DNA of 64,000 nucleotides from Thauera sedimentorum (GTDB lineage Bacteria > Pseudomonadota > Gammaproteobacteria > Burkholderiales > Rhodocyclaceae). The stretch is from contig NZ_JACTAH010000002.1 in NCBI RefSeq assembly GCF_014489115.1, positions 1,034,491 through 1,098,490 on the forward strand, given 5' to 3'. The position numbers and the translations under genes were made by a program. This document shows positions 27,519-36,016 of the stretch, piece after piece. The notes beneath the pieces were generated by a model. That model did no database searches. It was not told the origin of the DNA and saw nothing but the letters and a program-made list of their open reading frames with translations. Within the stretch, counting starts at the first letter, position 1. The number at the start of each line of letters is the position of its first letter.

Positions 27519-28307
27519 ATGACCGTTCCGCCCTCGCCCGCCACGGGGCCAGAAAACTCCTCGCGCACGCACGCCGTGCTGATCCCCAGCTACAACCCCG
27601 GCCCCAAGGTGTTCGACACCGTGCGCGCGGCGCGAGCGCAGTGGAACCCGGTGTGGGTGGTGGTCGACGGCAGCACCGACGGCACCGCCGAGGCGCTGCA
27701 GCAGGTGGCCGCGGCCGACGACGGCCTGCGGGTGTTCGTGCTGCCGGAGAACCGCGGCAAGGGCGCGGCGGTGCTGCACGGCCTGGACGAGGCCGCGCGC
27801 GCCGGCTTCACCCACGTGCTGACCATGGACTCAGACGGCCAGCACCCGGCCGAGCTGATCCCGCGCTTCATGGCCGAATCGGCCGCCCAGCCGGCGCGCA
27901 TGATCCTCGGCCGCCCGGTGTTCGACGCCAGCGCGCCGCTCCTGCGGGTGCGCGGGCGCAAGGTGTCCAACGCCTGGGCCAACCTGGAGACGCTGTGGAT
28001 GGGCATCGGCGATTCGCTGTACGGCTTCCGCGTCTATCCGGTCGAGCCGCTGCGCGCGGTGATGCGCGGCCAGCGCTGGATGCGGCGCTTCGACTTCGAC
28101 CCGGAGGCGGTGGTGCGCCTGGCCTGGCGCGGCGTGCGTCCGGTCAATATTGATGCGCCGGTCAAGTACTTCCGCGCCGACGAGGGCGGGGTGTCGCACT
28201 TCAACTACCTGCGCGACAACACCTTGCTCACCTGGATGCACAGCCGGCTGTTCCTGGGTTTCCTGCTGCGCCTGCCGCTGCTGGTCTGGCGCCGCCTGCG
28301 CGGCTGA
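27519..28307 (+). CDS. Family 2 glycosyltransferase (pigment cluster)
   Basis: A 262-residue GT-A fold glycosyltransferase. AVLIPSYNPGPKVFDTV starts the nucleotide-binding half. VVVDGSTDGTAEAL and the DxD-type motif TMDSDGQHP follow. The C-terminus is hydrophobic and basic (LFLGFLLRLPLLVWRRLRG), suggesting membrane association. GT2 genes accompany many aryl-polyene clusters and are thought to add a sugar to the lipid carrier. It is the last gene of the plus arm and is followed by a dispersed repeat pair. Confidence 0.87.
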   Translation: MTVPPSPATGPENSSRTHAVLIPSYNPGPKVFDTVRAARAQWNPVWVVVDGSTDGTAEALQQVAAADDGLRVFVLPENRGKGAAVLHGLDEAARAGFTHVLTMDSDGQHPAELIPRFMAESAAQPARMILGRPVFDASAPLLRVRGRKVSNAWANLETLWMGIGDSLYGFRVYPVEPLRAVMRGQRWMRRFDFDPEAVVRLAWRGVRPVNIDAPVKYFRADEGGVSHFNYLRDNTLLTWMHSRLFLGFLLRLPLLVWRRLRG

Positions 28308-28345
28308 CCCTCGCCCCTCCGCACCCGGAGCCCCGGCGTCGTCCT

Positions 28346-28418
28346 GTAGGAGCGGCCTTGGCCGCGATGGCGATGTTCCTTGTGGCGCACGCTGCATCGC
28401 GGCCAAGGCCGCTCCTAC
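28346..28418. repeat. Dispersed 23-bp repeat, inverted pair (locus 3)
   Basis: The arms 28346-28368 and 28396-28418 are exact reverse complements around a 27-base loop. It lies between the convergent GT2 and GlxA-type genes, where it could stop transcription from both sides. Confidence 0.92.
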
Positions 28419-28462
28419 ATGCGTGGCGCCGCGTTCCGTGGACGGGTGCTCGAACCGGCGAA

Positions 28463-29401
28463 TCAGGCGCGCGCCAGCGGTGCGCCTTCGCGCAGCCGCC
28501 ACACCCGGCGCAGGTCGCGCGCCGAGCCGAAACCGCTCTTCTCCGCGATCTGTTCGAGCGTCAGCCGGCGGTCGACGAGCAGGCCGCGCGCGCACGCCAG
28601 GCGCAGGCGCTGCTGGTACTCGGTGACGCCCACGCCGGCGTGGGTGGCGAACAGGCGGGTGAGGTGGCGGGCGCTGACGTGGGCGCGCTCGGCCAGTTCC
28701 TCGATCGTCCACCGCCGCGCCGGATCGCGCGCAATCGCGTCCTGCGCACGGTGTACCGCCGGGTGCAGGTGGTTGCGCCACGCCAGCCACGGCGAGAGTT
28801 GCGGGTCCTGCCCGCTGCGGCGCATGAACACCACCATGCGGCGCGCCACCGCGGCGGCCAGCGCGGGGCCGCAGTGGCGTTCGATGAGGTAGAGCGCCAG
28901 ATCGATGCCGGTGGTGATGCCGGCGCTGGTGAGCACCGGGCCGTCGTCCACGAACAGGCGGTCGTCCTCCACCCGCGCGTCCGGGGCGAGCCGGCGCAAC
29001 TCCTCGGTGAGGCTGTAGTGCGTGGTGCAGCGCCGCCCGGCGAGCCGGCCGGCGCGGGCCAGCAGCAGGGCGCCCGAGCACACGCTGGCGAGCAGGGTCT
29101 CGGCGCGCGGTGCGCGCGCCAGCCAGTCGATCACCATGCGTGCCTCGGGCAGGGCGTGGTCGACCGCCTCGTTGGTGTTGCCGGCGAGCAGCACCAGGCT
29201 CTCCGGCGGCAGGACCTCGGGCAGCGGGGCGAGTCCCGCGAGATCCACGCCCACCGAAGTGGGCAGGCGCGCGACCGGGGCGCAGTGGTGCACCTGCAGG
29301 TCGGCGCCCATCTGCGCGGCGATGCGCAGCGCCTCGGCCGGCCCGGCGTAGTCGAGCAGCAGCACGTTGGGGGTGAGCGCGAACCACACCTGCAGCGTCA
29401 T
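28463..29401 (-). CDS. GlxA/FtrA-type transcriptional regulator (DJ-1/PfpI domain + AraC HTH)
   Basis: A 312-residue regulator. The first 170 residues or so form a DJ-1/PfpI-like sensor domain with the nucleophile-elbow segment LASVCSGALLLARAG. The C-terminal 100 residues are an AraC/XylS double helix-turn-helix (WTIEELAERAHVSARHLTRLF and LTLEQIAEKSGFGSARDLRRVWR). Ligand and targets are unknown. It is flanked on both sides by dispersed repeat pairs and stands between the two pigment arms. Confidence 0.9.
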   Translation of the reverse strand: MTLQVWFALTPNVLLLDYAGPAEALRIAAQMGADLQVHHCAPVARLPTSVGVDLAGLAPLPEVLPPESLVLLAGNTNEAVDHALPEARMVIDWLARAPRAETLLASVCSGALLLARAGRLAGRRCTTHYSLTEELRRLAPDARVEDDRLFVDDGPVLTSAGITTGIDLALYLIERHCGPALAAAVARRMVVFMRRSGQDPQLSPWLAWRNHLHPAVHRAQDAIARDPARRWTIEELAERAHVSARHLTRLFATHAGVGVTEYQQRLRLACARGLLVDRRLTLEQIAEKSGFGSARDLRRVWRLREGAPLARA

Positions 29402-29413
29402 CTCCGCCCCCCG

Positions 29414-29486
29414 GTAGGAGCGGCCTTGGCCGCGATGCGGCGTGCGGGAAAACGGACATCCCCATCGCGGCCAAGGCCGCTCCTAC
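29414..29486. repeat. Dispersed 23-bp repeat, inverted pair (locus 4)
   Basis: The arms 29414-29436 and 29464-29486 are exact reverse complements around a 27-base loop, the same spacing as locus 3. It lies between the GlxA-type gene and the EamA permease gene, so the GlxA gene is bracketed by two copies. Confidence 0.92.
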
Positions 29487-29513
29487 AGGCGGTAATGCGG
29501 TCGGTGGCGTGAG

Positions 29514-30416
29514 TCATGCCGCCCCCCTGAGGCGGGCGAGCAGCCGGGTGCCGAACAGATTCACCGCAAGACCGGCCATCAGCAGCGCGCCGCCGGCGAA
29601 ATGCACCGGCAGCAGGCCCTCGCCGAAAGCGATCCAGCCCGCGCTCAGGCCGACCAGCGGCACCAGCAGCGAGAATGGCGCCACCAGATTGGCCGGATGG
29701 CGGGCGAGCAGCCGGCTCCACAGCCCGTAACCCACCAGGGTGGCCATCCAGGCGAGATAGGCCACCGAGAAGGCCGACTGCAGGCTGAAGCCGGCGAGCG
29801 CCGCGCGGATCGCCTCGCCGCCCTCCAGCCACCAGGACAGCAGCAGGAAGGGAAGCGGCGGCACCAGGCAGGACCACACCACGAAGGCCTGCATGTCCAC
29901 CGCTTCGCCGGCCGGCGCAAGGCGGCTCACCACGCGGGTGGCGATGTTGCCTGCGGCCCACATCGACGCCGCCGCCACGGTGAGCAGGAAACCGGCGAGC
30001 GGCATGGTCAGCCCGTGCGCCGAGCCGATCAGCGCCAGCCCCGCGCCGGCCAGCAGCAGGCCCAGCACCTGACTGGGGCGCCAGGCTTCGCCCAGCCACC
30101 AGGCGGCGAAGATCAGCGTGAAGAAGGCCTGCGACTGCAGCACCAGCGAGGCCAGCCCGGAGGGCATGCCCACATGGATGGCGGAGAACAGGAAGGCGAA
30201 CTGGCCGACCGAAATGGTCAGGCCGTAGGCCAGGAAGGCCGCCAGCGGCAGACGCGGGCGACGGAACAGCAGGATGGCCGGGAAGGCCGCGGCGAGAAAG
30301 CGCAGCGCACCGAGCAGCAGCGGCGGCACCTCGTCCACGCCGAGCTTGATGACGACGAAGTTCACCCCCCAGATCAGCACCACCGCGAGGGCCAGCAGGA
30401 TGTCGCGCGCCGGCAT
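29514..30416 (-). CDS. EamA/DMT-superfamily permease
   Basis: A 300-residue inner-membrane protein with about ten hydrophobic helices in two repeated EamA halves. It starts ILLALAVVLIWGVNFVVIKLG, the usual lead motif of the drug/metabolite exporter family, and contains SLVLQSQAFFTLIFA. Amino-acid or metabolite export is the usual role, and the substrate is unknown. It is three bases from the DUF1272 gene, so the two are probably co-transcribed. Confidence 0.9.
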   Translation of the reverse strand: MPARDILLALAVVLIWGVNFVVIKLGVDEVPPLLLGALRFLAAAFPAILLFRRPRLPLAAFLAYGLTISVGQFAFLFSAIHVGMPSGLASLVLQSQAFFTLIFAAWWLGEAWRPSQVLGLLLAGAGLALIGSAHGLTMPLAGFLLTVAAASMWAAGNIATRVVSRLAPAGEAVDMQAFVVWSCLVPPLPFLLLSWWLEGGEAIRAALAGFSLQSAFSVAYLAWMATLVGYGLWSRLLARHPANLVAPFSLLVPLVGLSAGWIAFGEGLLPVHFAGGALLMAGLAVNLFGTRLLARLRGAA

Positions 30417-30419
30417 GGC

Positions 30420-30665
30420 TCAGGCTCCGGCGCAGCCGGCGGGCCGCCAGACGCGCGTGGTCGAGGCCGGGTTGCGCGCCAGCGCCGCGGCCGGGCGGCG
30501 CGGGCGGGCGAGCAGTTCGCCGCCGCAGTTCGGGCAGCGGTGGCCGAGGCGCTGCGCGCAGGCCGCGCAGAAGGTGCATTCGAAGCTGCAGATGAAGGCA
30601 CCGCCGGCATCGGCCGGCAGGTCGCGGTCGCAGCATTCGCAGCCGGGGCGCAGTTCCAGGGCCAT
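30420..30665 (-). CDS. DUF1272 cysteine-rich small protein
   Basis: An 81-residue protein starting MALELRPGCECCDRDLPAD. It has three paired-cysteine groups (CECC, CSFECTFCAAC, CPNC), as in the DUF1272 family, and probably binds zinc. The function is unknown. The C-terminal 30 residues are basic and unconserved-looking. An upstream in-frame Met would add 15 residues, but the family starts at MALELRPxC. It lies between the EamA and isochorismatase-like genes. Confidence 0.85.
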   Translation of the reverse strand: MALELRPGCECCDRDLPADAGGAFICSFECTFCAACAQRLGHRCPNCGGELLARPRRPAAALARNPASTTRVWRPAGCAGA

Positions 30666-30684
30666 GGCAGGTGTCCTCCGCTGT

Positions 30685-31248
30685 TCAGTCGAGCGCTGCG
30701 AGCGCCTCATCCACGTTGGCGATGCGCGCGAAGCGCCCGGCCAGCACCAGCTCGGTGCGCGTCTTGATGTCGTCCGCGCTGTAGGTGACGCCGCTGCCGG
30801 CGTGGGTCATGGCGAAAGTCAGCGTCGCCTCGGTGACGAAATCGACCTTGTAGCCGATGTCCGCACCGACCCGCGCGGTGGTCTCGCAGCACTGCTCGGT
30901 GCGCATGCCGGTGACGATCAGGCGCTCGATGCCACGCCGGCGCAGCCACAGGTCCAGGCCGGTGTCGGTGAAGGCGTTGTGGGTGTGCTTGCGGAACACC
31001 GCGTCCGGCGCGCCGGGCAGCCAGTCGAGCGCGCGCACGTGGCCGGATTCCTCGGTGAACGGGCCGGCCTGGCCGACGTGGAAGATGTGCACCACCGGCA
31101 CGCCGCGCGCGCGGCAGCCGGCGTCCAGGCGCAGCAGCGCATCGCGGAAGGCGGGCAGCTCGTCCTCGCGCCAGAAGGGCATGTGGCGGAAGGATTCCTG
31201 CACGTCGATGACGATGAGGGCGCTGCGGGCGGCGGTGGTGGCGGACAT
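30685..31248 (-). CDS. Isochorismatase-like cysteine hydrolase
   Basis: A 187-residue hydrolase with the family triad: Asp in ALIVIDVQESF, Lys in VFRKHTHNAF and Cys in GMRTEQCCETTARVGADIGY. Members include nicotinamidases and related amidases; the true isochorismatase reaction is only one possibility. Although a chorismatase is encoded 5 kb away, nothing ties this enzyme to the pigment pathway. The ATG at 31248 gives the standard N-terminus. It is close to the DUF1272 gene on the same strand. Confidence 0.88.
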   Translation of the reverse strand: MSATTAARSALIVIDVQESFRHMPFWREDELPAFRDALLRLDAGCRARGVPVVHIFHVGQAGPFTEESGHVRALDWLPGAPDAVFRKHTHNAFTDTGLDLWLRRRGIERLIVTGMRTEQCCETTARVGADIGYKVDFVTEATLTFAMTHAGSGVTYSADDIKTRTELVLAGRFARIANVDEALAALD

Positions 31249-31360
31249 TTCGGGTCTCTGTCTGGGATGGGGTGAGTGCATGTTAGGTCCATGCGGCCCG
31301 ACCCGCCATGTCCGTCGCGGACAGTCAGGGGACGAAAACGGCCAAACGACCGTGAGTTCT

Positions 31361-32665
31361 CTACTCGCGCACCACCGAAGGCAGACGATGGCCGATCTTC
31401 GGCAGCCAGCGGCGCAGGCAGGGGGTGGTGACGACCGTGCTGACGATGGCCATGATCACCAGCATGGTGAACACCTCGCGCGAGATCACCCCGAGGTCGT
31501 AGCCGACGTTGATCACCACCAGCTCCATCAGCGCGCGGGTGTTCATCATGATGCCGAGGATGCTCGCCTCGTGATGCCCGAGGCCGCAGCGCCGCGCGGC
31601 GAGCCAGGAGCCGCCGAACTTGCCGGCGGTGGCCAGCACCACCACCAGCGCGCACCAGCCCCAGGCAGCCGGTGTGTCCAGGCTGCCGATGTCGGTGCGC
31701 AGGCCGGTGTAGGTGAAGAAGATGGGCAGGAAGAACACCGCGACGAAGTGCCCGACGCGGGTCTCCCAGGCCTCGCGCAGGCCGTGCTCGTCATGCAGGA
31801 TCACGCCCATCATGAAGCCGCCGAAGATGGCGAAGATGCCCAGCTGGTAGGTGGTCATGCCGGCGACGAAGATCATCGCCAGCAGCAGGCCCATCAGCTC
31901 GGGCGGAAAGCGCCCGCGCCCGGGTTTGGCATGGCGAACAGCGCGCCGTAGCAGCGGACGCACGCCCCACCAGCACAGCGCGAAGAAGCCGAACACCAGC
32001 ACGATCTGGCCGGCAAAGGCGAGCGGCTGGAAACCGGCCACCGCCAGCGTGGACACCAGCGCGAGCAGCAGCCAGCCGACCACGTCGTTGATCGCCGCGG
32101 CGCTGATCGCGATCACCCCCAGCGCGCTGCGCGAGAGCTGGAACTCGATCATGATGCGGCCGAGGATGGGCAGCGCGGTGATCGAGAACGCGGTGGCGAC
32201 GAACAAGCCGGTGAGCACGGCCTTGCCGCCGTCCACCTGCATGGCGGGCGCGCCTGCGCCCAGTCCGAAACCCAGAGCGAAGGGCAGCAGCAGGCCGGCG
32301 GCGGCCACCCAGGCCACGGTGCGGCGGTGGCGGCGTTCGCCGAGGTGCCCGAAGTCGAACTCCATGCCGATCTGGAACATCAGCAGCAGCAGGCCGACCT
32401 GCGAGAGGATCTGCATCGGCTCGGGCGGCGCGCTGTGGAACACGTAGTCGAACAGCCCGGGTGCCAGCCAGCCGAACAGCGAGGGGCCGAGCAGGATGCC
32501 GGTGATGATCTCGCCCACTGCGGCGGACTGCCCGAGGCGCAACGCCAGCCGCCCGCCGGCCCGCGCGGCGAGGATGATCACCGCCAGTTGCAGCAGGGTG
32601 AAGAACAGCAGGGTTTCGGTCTGGTGCACGCCCACCGCGTGCAGGGCATCCGCCGGAGCGGCCAT
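31361..32665 (-). CDS. CPA2-family cation:proton antiporter
   Basis: A 434-residue membrane protein with about twelve helices. QSAAVGEIITGILLGPSLFGWL and LLLMFQIGMEFDF are typical of the Kef/Nha-type CPA2 exchangers. AAAINDVVGWLLLAL carries the conserved acidic ion-binding Asp. There is no C-terminal RCK/TrkA-N domain. The cation (Na+ or K+) is unknown. It starts three bases after the ketoreductase stop, so it may be transcribed with the pigment minus arm. Confidence 0.88.
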   Translation of the reverse strand: MAAPADALHAVGVHQTETLLFFTLLQLAVIILAARAGGRLALRLGQSAAVGEIITGILLGPSLFGWLAPGLFDYVFHSAPPEPMQILSQVGLLLLMFQIGMEFDFGHLGERRHRRTVAWVAAAGLLLPFALGFGLGAGAPAMQVDGGKAVLTGLFVATAFSITALPILGRIMIEFQLSRSALGVIAISAAAINDVVGWLLLALVSTLAVAGFQPLAFAGQIVLVFGFFALCWWGVRPLLRRAVRHAKPGRGRFPPELMGLLLAMIFVAGMTTYQLGIFAIFGGFMMGVILHDEHGLREAWETRVGHFVAVFFLPIFFTYTGLRTDIGSLDTPAAWGWCALVVVLATAGKFGGSWLAARRCGLGHHEASILGIMMNTRALMELVVINVGYDLGVISREVFTMLVIMAIVSTVVTTPCLRRWLPKIGHRLPSVVRE

Positions 32666-32668
32666 GGT

Positions 32669-33391
32669 CTAGATCATTCCGCCGTTGACCGAGATCACCT
32701 GCCCGGTGATGTAGGCCGCCTGGTCCGAGGCCAGGAAACCGACCAGGTCGGCGACCTCTTCCGGGCGGCCGGCGCGCTTCATCGGCACCAGGCGGGCCAC
32801 CGCGTCGGCGTCGAAGGCGCCTTCGATCATCGCGGTGTCGATGATGCCGGGCGCGACCGCGTTCACCGTGACCCCGCGCGGCGCGAGCTCCAGCGCCAGT
32901 GCCTTGGTGGCCGAATGCAGCGCGCCCTTGGCGGCCGCGTAGTTCACCTGCCCGCGGTTGCCGGCCAGCGCCGCCACCGAGCTGATGTTGATGATGCGCC
33001 CGCGCCGGGTGCGGATCATCGGTAGGGTGAGCGGCTGGGTGACGTTGAAGAAGCCGTTGAGGTTCACGTCGATGACGCGCTGCCACTGCTCGGCGGCCAT
33101 GCCCGGGAACACCGCGTCGTCGTGCAGGCCGGCGTTGTTCACCAGCACCTGCACTGGCCCGTCGGTGAGCAGTGCCTCCAGCGCGGCGCGGGTGGCGGCC
33201 GCATCGGTGATGTCGAAGGCCAGTGCGCGCGCCTGGCCGCCGGCGGCGCGGATCGCCGCGGCGAGCTCCTCGGCGGTGGCAAGGTTGCGGTTGGCGTGCA
33301 CGATCACGTCATAGCCGTCGGCGGCGAGGCGCTTGCAGATGGCGCGGCCGATGCCGCCGCTGCCGCCGGTTACCAGGGCGCGCTGGGTCAT
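32669..33391 (-). CDS. 3-oxoacyl-ACP reductase (FabG/ApeQ-like, pigment cluster)
   Basis: A 240-residue short-chain dehydrogenase. The NADPH-binding motif is TGGSGGIG (residues 8-15), with NNAG at 85-88. The catalytic residues are Ser138, Tyr151 and Lys155 in NISSV and YAAAK. This is the ketoreductase step of polyene extension, reducing the 3-keto group made by the ketosynthase. It is 16 bases from the dehydratase gene upstream. The start is fixed by the Rossmann fold N-terminus. Confidence 0.92.
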   Translation of the reverse strand: MTQRALVTGGSGGIGRAICKRLAADGYDVIVHANRNLATAEELAAAIRAAGGQARALAFDITDAAATRAALEALLTDGPVQVLVNNAGLHDDAVFPGMAAEQWQRVIDVNLNGFFNVTQPLTLPMIRTRRGRIINISSVAALAGNRGQVNYAAAKGALHSATKALALELAPRGVTVNAVAPGIIDTAMIEGAFDADAVARLVPMKRAGRPEEVADLVGFLASDQAAYITGQVISVNGGMI

Positions 33392-33407
33392 GGTGGAGTG
33401 TTCCGGG

Positions 33408-33866
33408 TCAGGAGGTGGAGGGCGAGGCCGCGCCGAGCACCACCGCCGCGCGCCCGCGCAGCAGCGGCCGGCCGGCGGCCGAGACGGTGAAGCCGTAGAG
33501 CAGGGTGCGCGCATCGCCCGACAGGCGCTCGGCCTCGATGTCGAGCGGGGCGTCGATGTCGTCCAGGCGGTCGACCAGGCAATCGACCCCGCGCGCGCTA
33601 CCGAGGAAACCGGGCGCGGGCGGGGCGGCGTCGCCGGCGAGCAGCGCGCCATGCACCGCCATGGCCTGCGCGGCGTACTCGATGCCGGCCATCACCCCCA
33701 GGCGGCCGCCTGCGCGCAGCGGGTTGGCCGGGTCACGGTGGCCGTTTGCGGTGCAGCGGATGCGTGCCTCGTCCCAGGCGGTGACCGCGTCGAGCAGGCA
33801 CATGTCGCCCTGGTGCGGGATGTGGGCGAGGATCCAGGCGCGGTCGGGCAGGCCGGCGAATGTCAT
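33408..33866 (-). CDS. Hotdog-fold 3-hydroxyacyl-ACP dehydratase, ApeP-like
   Basis: A 152-residue protein with HIPHQGDMCLLDAVTAWDE near the N-terminus, the catalytic-His region of the ApeP-type dehydratases in aryl-polyene clusters. AGIEYAAQAMAVHGAL forms the central helix. It would remove water from the 3-hydroxyacyl-ACP to give the conjugated double bond. It overlaps the chain-length-factor gene by four bases. A second dehydratase of the FabZ type is encoded at 42268-42591. Confidence 0.85.
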   Translation of the reverse strand: MTFAGLPDRAWILAHIPHQGDMCLLDAVTAWDEARIRCTANGHRDPANPLRAGGRLGVMAGIEYAAQAMAVHGALLAGDAAPPAPGFLGSARGVDCLVDRLDDIDAPLDIEAERLSGDARTLLYGFTVSAAGRPLLRGRAAVVLGAASPSTS

Positions 33867-34687
33867 GCGGCGAGCTCGGTGAGTGCGAGCTGCAGGCCGA
33901 GGCGGTCGAGGTAGTCGATCACGACCGTGCCGGCTTCGCCACGCGCCAGCCGGCCGAGCAGTGGCAGTGCGCGTGCGGCGGGGATCTCGCGGCGCATCGC
34001 TTCCAGCGCCGGGTCGGCCAGGGTGTCGGGCGCTGCGTCGGTAAAGCCGGAGAGCGTCAGCAAGGGGCCCTCGCCTTGGGCGGGTGGCACCAGCAGCAGT
34101 GCCATGCCGAAGGCGTCGGGCATCGGCCGGGTGGCGGCCAGCGGCGCCGGGTAGGGGTGGTCGTAGATCACCAGCAATACCGGCTCATTGCCGTCGGCGA
34201 GCAGGGCGAAGCTCTCCAGCAGGCCGGCGCCGGTGCTGCCGTCGAAGGCCGACACCGTGGTAGACGCGGCCATCGCGCGGGTGGCGATGCCCCAGTAGCC
34301 GGAGGCGGCATTGTTCACCGAGTTGTGGAAGCGGGTCGGCGAGATCAGGCGGTCCTCGCCGGCCAGGGTCTCGCAGATCGCGTGGCAGTTGGCGCCGTCG
34401 CCGCCCGAGGAGGCGAACACCGTGGCCAGTTGGGCGGCGTCCGCTTCAGCATTGCGCACGGCCTGCAGACCGACCGAGATCGCCAGCTTGACCACCGCGC
34501 CCAGGCGGCGGCGTTCGGCGGGCGGCAGCAGGTCGGGGGCAGGGATGCGGGTGGTGGCCGGCTCCAAGGCCGCTTCGCCGGCGAGCACCGCGCGTGCGGC
34601 CGTCCAGTCGTCCAGGCCGGGGCCGATCAGGCCGATGCCGGCGATGCGCGCGGCGAGCGGAATCGTGGGTGTGGCGCTCAGGCTCAT
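33863..34687 (-). CDS. Ketosynthase-like chain-length factor, ApeC-like
   Basis: A 274-residue protein matching only the N-terminal ketosynthase fold. It contains FHNSVNNAASGYWGIATRAMAAS, typical of aryl-polyene chain-length factors. The active-site cysteine is absent; the corresponding segment reads VSAFDGSTGAG. It should pair with the full ketosynthase encoded just upstream and set chain length. It overlaps that gene and the dehydratase by four bases each, so the three subunits are translationally coupled. Confidence 0.85.
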   Translation of the reverse strand: MSLSATPTIPLAARIAGIGLIGPGLDDWTAARAVLAGEAALEPATTRIPAPDLLPPAERRRLGAVVKLAISVGLQAVRNAEADAAQLATVFASSGGDGANCHAICETLAGEDRLISPTRFHNSVNNAASGYWGIATRAMAASTTVSAFDGSTGAGLLESFALLADGNEPVLLVIYDHPYPAPLAATRPMPDAFGMALLLVPPAQGEGPLLTLSGFTDAAPDTLADPALEAMRREIPAARALPLLGRLARGEAGTVVIDYLDRLGLQLALTELAA

Positions 34688-35889
34688 CGGCTCGCTCCTC
34701 CTGCACGCGAGAACACCAGGCTGCAGTTGGTGCCGCCGAAGCCCAGCGAATTGGTCAGCACGTGGTGCAGCGCGGCGCGGCGCGGCGTGCGTTCGTAATG
34801 GATGGCGATGGCCGGGTCCACGGTGTCGGTGCCGGGGCTGCCGGGGATCAGGCCGTCGGTGAACGCCAGCGCGCAGAACACCGCCTCCAGCCCGCCGGCC
34901 GCGCCTAGGGTGTGGCCGGTGGCGCCCTTGGTGGAACTGGCCGGGGTGCCGCTGCCGAACAGGGTGTTGACCGCCAGGCCTTCGGCCGCATCGTTGGCCG
35001 GCGTGCCGGTGCCGTGCAGGTTGATGTAGCCGATGTCGGCCGGCGCCAGACCGGCGGTGCGCAGCGCACCTTCCATGGCCAGGCGCGCGCCCAGGCCCTG
35101 CGGATGGGGCGAGGACATGTGGTGGGCGTCGCTCGACTCCCCGGTGCCGGTCAGCAGCACCGCGTCGTCCGGCAGTTCGGCGGGCGCGCGTTCGAGCAGG
35201 GCGTAGGCGGCTGCCTCGCCGATGGAGATGCCGTTGCGCGTGGGGTCGTAGGGCCGGCAGGGCGTGGCAGCGACCAGCTCCAGCGAGTTGAAGCCGTACA
35301 GCGTGGTCAGGCACAGCGAATCCACCCCGCCGACCACGGCCGCGTCCACCAGGCCGGTGGCGATCAGGCGCGCCGCGGCGGCGAACACCTTGGCGCTCGA
35401 CGAGCAGGCGGTGGATACCACCCAGGCGGGGCCTTGGGCGCCGATGGCCGCGCGCACGAATTCGGATACCGAGTGGATGTTGTGGGTGCCGCGGTAGTCG
35501 AACTCGGCCGGCAGCGCGCCGGTGGCGGGATCGCGCCGGCGGTAGGCGATCTCGGTTTCAAGGATGGCCGAGGTGCTGGTGCCGAGGATGACCGCCACGC
35601 GCTGTGCGCCGTAGCGGGCGACCGCCGCATGCGCGGCATTGATGAAGCCGTCCTGCTGCAGGCCGAGCCAGGCGAGCTGGTTGTTGCGTGCGCGGTAGCG
35701 TGCGAGCGCGGGCGGCAGCTCGACGTCCTCGACTGCGGGCACGCGGCCGATCCAGGTGTCCAGCGTGACCGTTTCGAAATCGCAATGCCCCAGGCCGGAG
35801 CGCCCTGCGGCCAGCATGGCGCGGGTGGCGGCTAGGCCGGTGCCGATGCAGCTGGTGGCGGTGTAGTGGGAGAGGAAGAGCGGCGTCAA
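34684..35889 (-). CDS. Beta-ketoacyl-ACP synthase (pigment cluster, ApeO/FabF-like)
   Basis: A 401-residue ketosynthase with the complete catalytic set: Cys162 (STACSSSAKV), His292 (NLHGTGTPAND), Lys321 and His326 (STKGATGHTLGAAG). It would condense malonyl-ACP with the growing aryl-polyene chain. Only this one full ketosynthase is encoded in the cluster; clusters such as that of E. coli have more than one. It heads the KS-CLF-DH-KR sub-operon. A dispersed repeat separates it from the methyltransferase gene upstream. Confidence 0.94.
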   Translation of the reverse strand: MTPLFLSHYTATSCIGTGLAATRAMLAAGRSGLGHCDFETVTLDTWIGRVPAVEDVELPPALARYRARNNQLAWLGLQQDGFINAAHAAVARYGAQRVAVILGTSTSAILETEIAYRRRDPATGALPAEFDYRGTHNIHSVSEFVRAAIGAQGPAWVVSTACSSSAKVFAAAARLIATGLVDAAVVGGVDSLCLTTLYGFNSLELVAATPCRPYDPTRNGISIGEAAAYALLERAPAELPDDAVLLTGTGESSDAHHMSSPHPQGLGARLAMEGALRTAGLAPADIGYINLHGTGTPANDAAEGLAVNTLFGSGTPASSTKGATGHTLGAAGGLEAVFCALAFTDGLIPGSPGTDTVDPAIAIHYERTPRRAALHHVLTNSLGFGGTNCSLVFSRAGGASR

Positions 35890-35952
35890 GGCGAAAGTCC
35901 CTGCGAATATCGGGTGATTCTAACAAACGCCGGCGGCGCGCCGGACGCCCGC

Positions 35953-36005
35953 ATCGCGGCCAAGGCCGTTCCCACATCGGCTGTAGGAGCGGCCTTGGCC
36001 GCGAT
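35953..36005. repeat. Dispersed 23-bp repeat, inverted pair (locus 5)
   Basis: The arms 35953-35975 (two mismatches to consensus) and 35983-36005 flank a 7-base loop. As at locus 2, the reverse-complement arm comes first. It lies between the ketosynthase gene and the methyltransferase gene, within the minus-strand pigment arm, and could attenuate read-through. Confidence 0.9.
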
Positions 36006-36016
36006 CCGGCCGCTGC

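Noticed and set aside
30685..31248. Isochorismatase-like enzyme as part of the chorismate-to-pigment route
   Set aside because: The family is broad and mostly acts on amides; it is grouped with EamA/DUF1272 genes, not with the pigment operons.
28308..32668. Mobile element or genomic island between the pigment arms
   Set aside because: No integrase, transposase, tRNA target or attachment duplication is visible; only the dispersed repeat is present.
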